Shown here in pieces: positions 47,156-49,133 of a stretch of 49,133 nucleotides of DNA. Source of the stretch: Modestobacter marinus (GTDB lineage Bacteria; Actinomycetota; Actinomycetes; Mycobacteriales; Geodermatophilaceae). Below the pieces are notes generated by a model that was not told where the DNA came from, did not search any database, and was given only the letters and a program-made list of their open reading frames with translations. Each line of letters starts with the position of its first letter. The first letter of the stretch is position 1. The stretch covers positions 1 to 49,133 of the forward strand of contig NZ_JABGCH010000032.1 in the NCBI RefSeq assembly GCF_019799945.1. Direction: 5' to 3'. The translations under genes and the position numbers were made by a program.

Positions 47156-48046
47156 TCACACCGCGACGTAGCCGTCGGGGGTGGGGACGACGAGCCCCTG
47201 GCGCTCCAGTCGGTCCAGGTGCAGGACGGCGGTCCGACGTTCGACCGCCTCGGCGAACGGCTGCTGGACGTGCGGCCGGTACACGAGCCGGTGCGCGACG
47301 ACGTCCGCCAGCGCCCGCGGCTCGCGGAGCAGGTGCAGCAGAGTCTCGTCCCTGCGGTCGATCACCGCGGCGAAGCGGTCCAGGGCATCGAGGAACTGCC
47401 GCCGGTCGTCGAGCACGCCGACGTGGTGGGCGGTCCCGAACCAGCGGGCGTCCATGTCGCGGAGCCGCTCGAGCGACGTGACGAAGTCCTCGAGGCTGCT
47501 GGAGAGGTCGCCGTAGTAGGGGCCGAAGGACGTCAGGTCGATGTCCCCGAGGAACAGGAACCCGTCGGGCTCGACGAGGAGGCCGCAGTGTCCGGCGGTG
47601 TGCCCGGGCAGGTGGACGATCGTCACGGACCGCCGTCCGAGGTCGAACACCGCGCCGTCGCCGGCGGCGTCCACGTGCCGGTGGCCGGTCACGTGGAAGG
47701 TGTCGCGCAGTTGGTGGCGGACGGCGTCCGCGTCGGCGTCTGCCATGCCGGAGCCGGCCAGGAGCGTCTCGGGATCGCGGACGGCGGCGACCTCCGCGGG
47801 GTGGGCGACGACCGGCACCTCCGGGAACAGGCGGAGCCCCGCGACGTGGTCCTCGTGCGCATGGGTGACGGCGATGAGATCGACGTCCGCGCCCGGTCCA
47901 CCCCGTCGGTCGACCTCGAGGGAGGGGTCGATCAGGACGGTGCCCTCCGTTCCGCGGATGAGCAGCGAGTTGCTGGACGGGTAGCGGCCGCCCTCCGGGG
48001 AGCCGAGGAGCGTCACGCCTCCGTACCGGACGTCGGGCCCGTGCAT
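47156..48046 (-). CDS. MBL-fold metallo-hydrolase with a C-terminal helical domain (296 aa)
   Basis: Zinc hydrolase of the metallo-beta-lactamase fold. The signature THAHEDHVAG gives His62, His64, Asp66 and His67; LPGHTAGHCGLL and GDID carry further ligands. Residues about 225-296 form a helical winged segment (LADVVAHRLVY, DRLERQGLVV) as in LACTB2/glyoxalase-II-like hydrolases. ATG 48046 begins close to the first beta-strand. It follows the MetF-like gene by 32 nt on the same strand. Role unknown; a thioester or formyl-conjugate hydrolase in C1 disposal is possible. Confidence 0.8.
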   Translation of the reverse strand: MHGPDVRYGGVTLLGSPEGGRYPSSNSLLIRGTEGTVLIDPSLEVDRRGGPGADVDLIAVTHAHEDHVAGLRLFPEVPVVAHPAEVAAVRDPETLLAGSGMADADADAVRHQLRDTFHVTGHRHVDAAGDGAVFDLGRRSVTIVHLPGHTAGHCGLLVEPDGFLFLGDIDLTSFGPYYGDLSSSLEDFVTSLERLRDMDARWFGTAHHVGVLDDRRQFLDALDRFAAVIDRRDETLLHLLREPRALADVVAHRLVYRPHVQQPFAEAVERRTAVLHLDRLERQGLVVPTPDGYVAV

Positions 48047-48078
48047 GCCGTCCTCCCCGTCGTGGCGACCGCCTGCCG

Positions 48079-48999
48079 CTACCTCGTCCCCGCGTCGGAC
48101 AGGCGGGCCAGCCAGTCCTGTCGCCACGCCTCCGTCCGCGCCACCTCGTTGAACGTGAAGAGGTGGAAAGCCCGCAGGTCGTGCGCGGGATCCCCGAGGG
48201 TAGGGGCGAGGCGTTCGACGAGCCGGTCCGGTCGGTAGCCGTGGGGCAGGAAGAAGCGCCAGAACATGCTGTGCTGCTTGGCCAGGAAGCGGGCGGACTG
48301 GCCGAGCCCGAGACCGGCCGAGATGCGCACCAGCTTCTGGCGCGTCACCGCACCGGGGAGTCCGATCCGGACCGGTAGGTCCACGCCCCGCGACCTGATC
48401 TGTCGAGCCCAGGCCACCGTAGTCGCGGGGTGGAAGCACAGCTGGGTGATGACGTGGGTTGCGTGCGGGGCCTTCCGCTCGAGGGCGCGCTCGATCAGCT
48501 CGGCGCTGATGTGCCCGTGTCCTTCGGGATGGCCGCCGATGCCCACCTCCCGGAACTGGTGACCGCCGGCCTCCAGCGCTTCGAGCAGGGACAACGCGTC
48601 GGGGAACCGCCCCGCGGGCTGGGCGGCGTCACCCCCGATGACGAACACGCCGTCCACCCCCGCGGCACGCAGCTGTGCGGTGACGTCGGCCAGGTGTGCC
48701 TCGTCGCGGACCAGCCGCGCGGCCAGGTGCGGTGTGGCCGAGAACCCGTGCCCGGACAACCGCTCGGCCAGCTCGACGGTCGGTGTCAGGCCCTTGGCCT
48801 CGGTCACCGTCACGGTGAGCGGCACGGTCCGGGGGACGTGCTCGACGACGGACTCCTCCGTGCCCCGCAGCGGCAGGACCTCGTAGCTCACGCCCCGCAG
48901 CGCCCGTTCCAGGGCGAGCCGGGTCTGCCGCCGCGTCGGCCGACCCTCGTCCCCGGGGGCGGAAGTGGCCACTTCCGCCCCCGGGGACTCAATCGACAC
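48079..48999 (-). CDS. Methylenetetrahydrofolate reductase-family protein (306 aa)
   Basis: MetF-fold flavoprotein of folate C1 metabolism. SYEVLPLRGTEESVVEHVPR, VTEAKGLTPTVELAERL, PHLAARLVRD, GVFVIGGDAAQPAGRFPDAL, IGGHPEGHGHIS and TQLCFHPATTVAWARQIRSRG are recognisable in this order. GTG 48999 is chosen because GGAGG (minus strand, 49010-49006) lies 6 nt upstream; it overlaps the stop of the preceding MBL gene by 11 nt. Codons 5-17 encode SPGAEVATSAPGD and coincide with a perfect 40-bp palindrome, so the first 35 residues look like an added extension. In the amine-demethylation setting it could oxidise or reduce methylene-folate formed from released C1 units. Confidence 0.8.
   Translation of the reverse strand: MSIESPGAEVATSAPGDEGRPTRRQTRLALERALRGVSYEVLPLRGTEESVVEHVPRTVPLTVTVTEAKGLTPTVELAERLSGHGFSATPHLAARLVRDEAHLADVTAQLRAAGVDGVFVIGGDAAQPAGRFPDALSLLEALEAGGHQFREVGIGGHPEGHGHISAELIERALERKAPHATHVITQLCFHPATTVAWARQIRSRGVDLPVRIGLPGAVTRQKLVRISAGLGLGQSARFLAKQHSMFWRFFLPHGYRPDRLVERLAPTLGDPAHDLRAFHLFTFNEVARTEAWRQDWLARLSDAGTR
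48949..48988. repeat. Perfect 40-bp palindrome at the start of the MetF-like gene
   Basis: Every base from 48949 to 48988 pairs around the centre at 48968/48969 with no spacer; the core is GCGGAAGTGGCCACTTCCGC. It begins next to the stop codon of the upstream MBL gene (48989-48991) and is read in frame by the MetF-like gene. Confidence 0.95.
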
Positions 49000-49133
49000 G
49001 GCCGACCTCCGCACCGATGGTGGTGTCCTCCCCGTGCCCGGTCTTGACCACGGTGTCCACGGGCAGGGTGAGCAGCCGGGCCCGGATGGAGGTCAGGATG
49101 GTGGGCTTGTCGCTGTAGGAGCGGCCGGTCGCG
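48989..49133 (-). CDS. C-terminal end of a second MBL-fold hydrolase (5' end outside the window)
   Basis: The frame is open from the window edge to TGA (48991-48989) and gives about 47 residues: ATGRSYSDKPTILTSIRARL, then LPVDTVVKTGHGEDTTIGAE. The GRSYSDKP, L-P-D-T-V-V-x-T-GHG and DTTIGAE signatures are the C-terminal end of glyoxalase-II-like MBL hydrolases. The last zinc-site histidine (TGHG) is kept. It is translated into the MetF-like gene, which overlaps it by 11 nt. Different from the MBL protein at 47156, which lacks this tail. Confidence 0.8.
   Translation of the reverse strand, partial: ATGRSYSDKPTILTSIRARLLTLPVDTVVKTGHGEDTTIGAEVGRVD

Overview
The window looks like a chromosomal segment of a high-GC actinobacterium, most probably of the Geodermatophilaceae type (Blastococcus, Geodermatophilus or Modestobacter). 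The evidence is the very high GC content, many GTG starts, coenzyme F420 genes, a WhiB regulator, and the actinobacterial core order fbiA-fbiB / whiB2 / manB-TobH-like-manA / ahcY / mtrA-mtrB-lpqB / comF / hpf / secA. The family-level assignment is an inference from protein style, not from a search.

Layout. Positions 1-7250 are accessory: the tail of a secreted YGxPxD-repeat protein, an SGNH lipoprotein, a bactofilin-like protein, an SDR plus DNA glycosylase pair, a frameshifted 13E12-type HNH endonuclease gene behind a LexA (SOS) box and followed by a duplicated glycosylase tail, a DUF488/USP/DUF3040 operon, and a divergent MarR regulator. Positions 7278-18106 form a cell-surface polysaccharide region: a DUF2142 membrane protein, a flippase, an acyltransferase, a repeat-bearing SGNH hydrolase, a glycine-rich surface protein, and the dTDP-rhamnose set rmlA, rmlB, rmlD and rmlC.

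Positions 18116-40686 are the conserved core. They hold F420 side-chain synthesis (fbiA/fbiB), whiB2, two lineage-specific proteins, a metallopeptidase-fold protein, DUF3499, mannose metabolism (manB, a Trm112-like protein, a SIS protein, manA), ahcY with a structured leader, the MtrAB-LpqB envelope-stress system, comF, long-form hpf, a GNAT, a PPOX/F420-type flavoprotein, and secA.

Positions 40792-49133 look like a catabolic island. It contains a BCCT transporter, a three-part Rieske oxygenase system (oxygenase, Rieske ferredoxin, FAD reductase), an IclR regulator, two MBL-fold hydrolases and a MetF-family reductase. Together these suggest uptake and oxidative N-demethylation of a quaternary amine (glycine betaine or similar) with C1 disposal through folate. 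A 36-nt operator-like module recurs upstream of the transporter, of the ferredoxin/IclR pair and of the oxygenase.

Between genes, twelve starts sit 6-8 nt after a -10-like hexamer (leaderless transcripts are likely). A palindromic repeat family with compensatory stem changes occurs after ahcY and hpf, and a perfect 40-bp palindrome lies inside the first codons of the MetF-like gene. No tRNA, rRNA, CRISPR array or complete transposon was seen.
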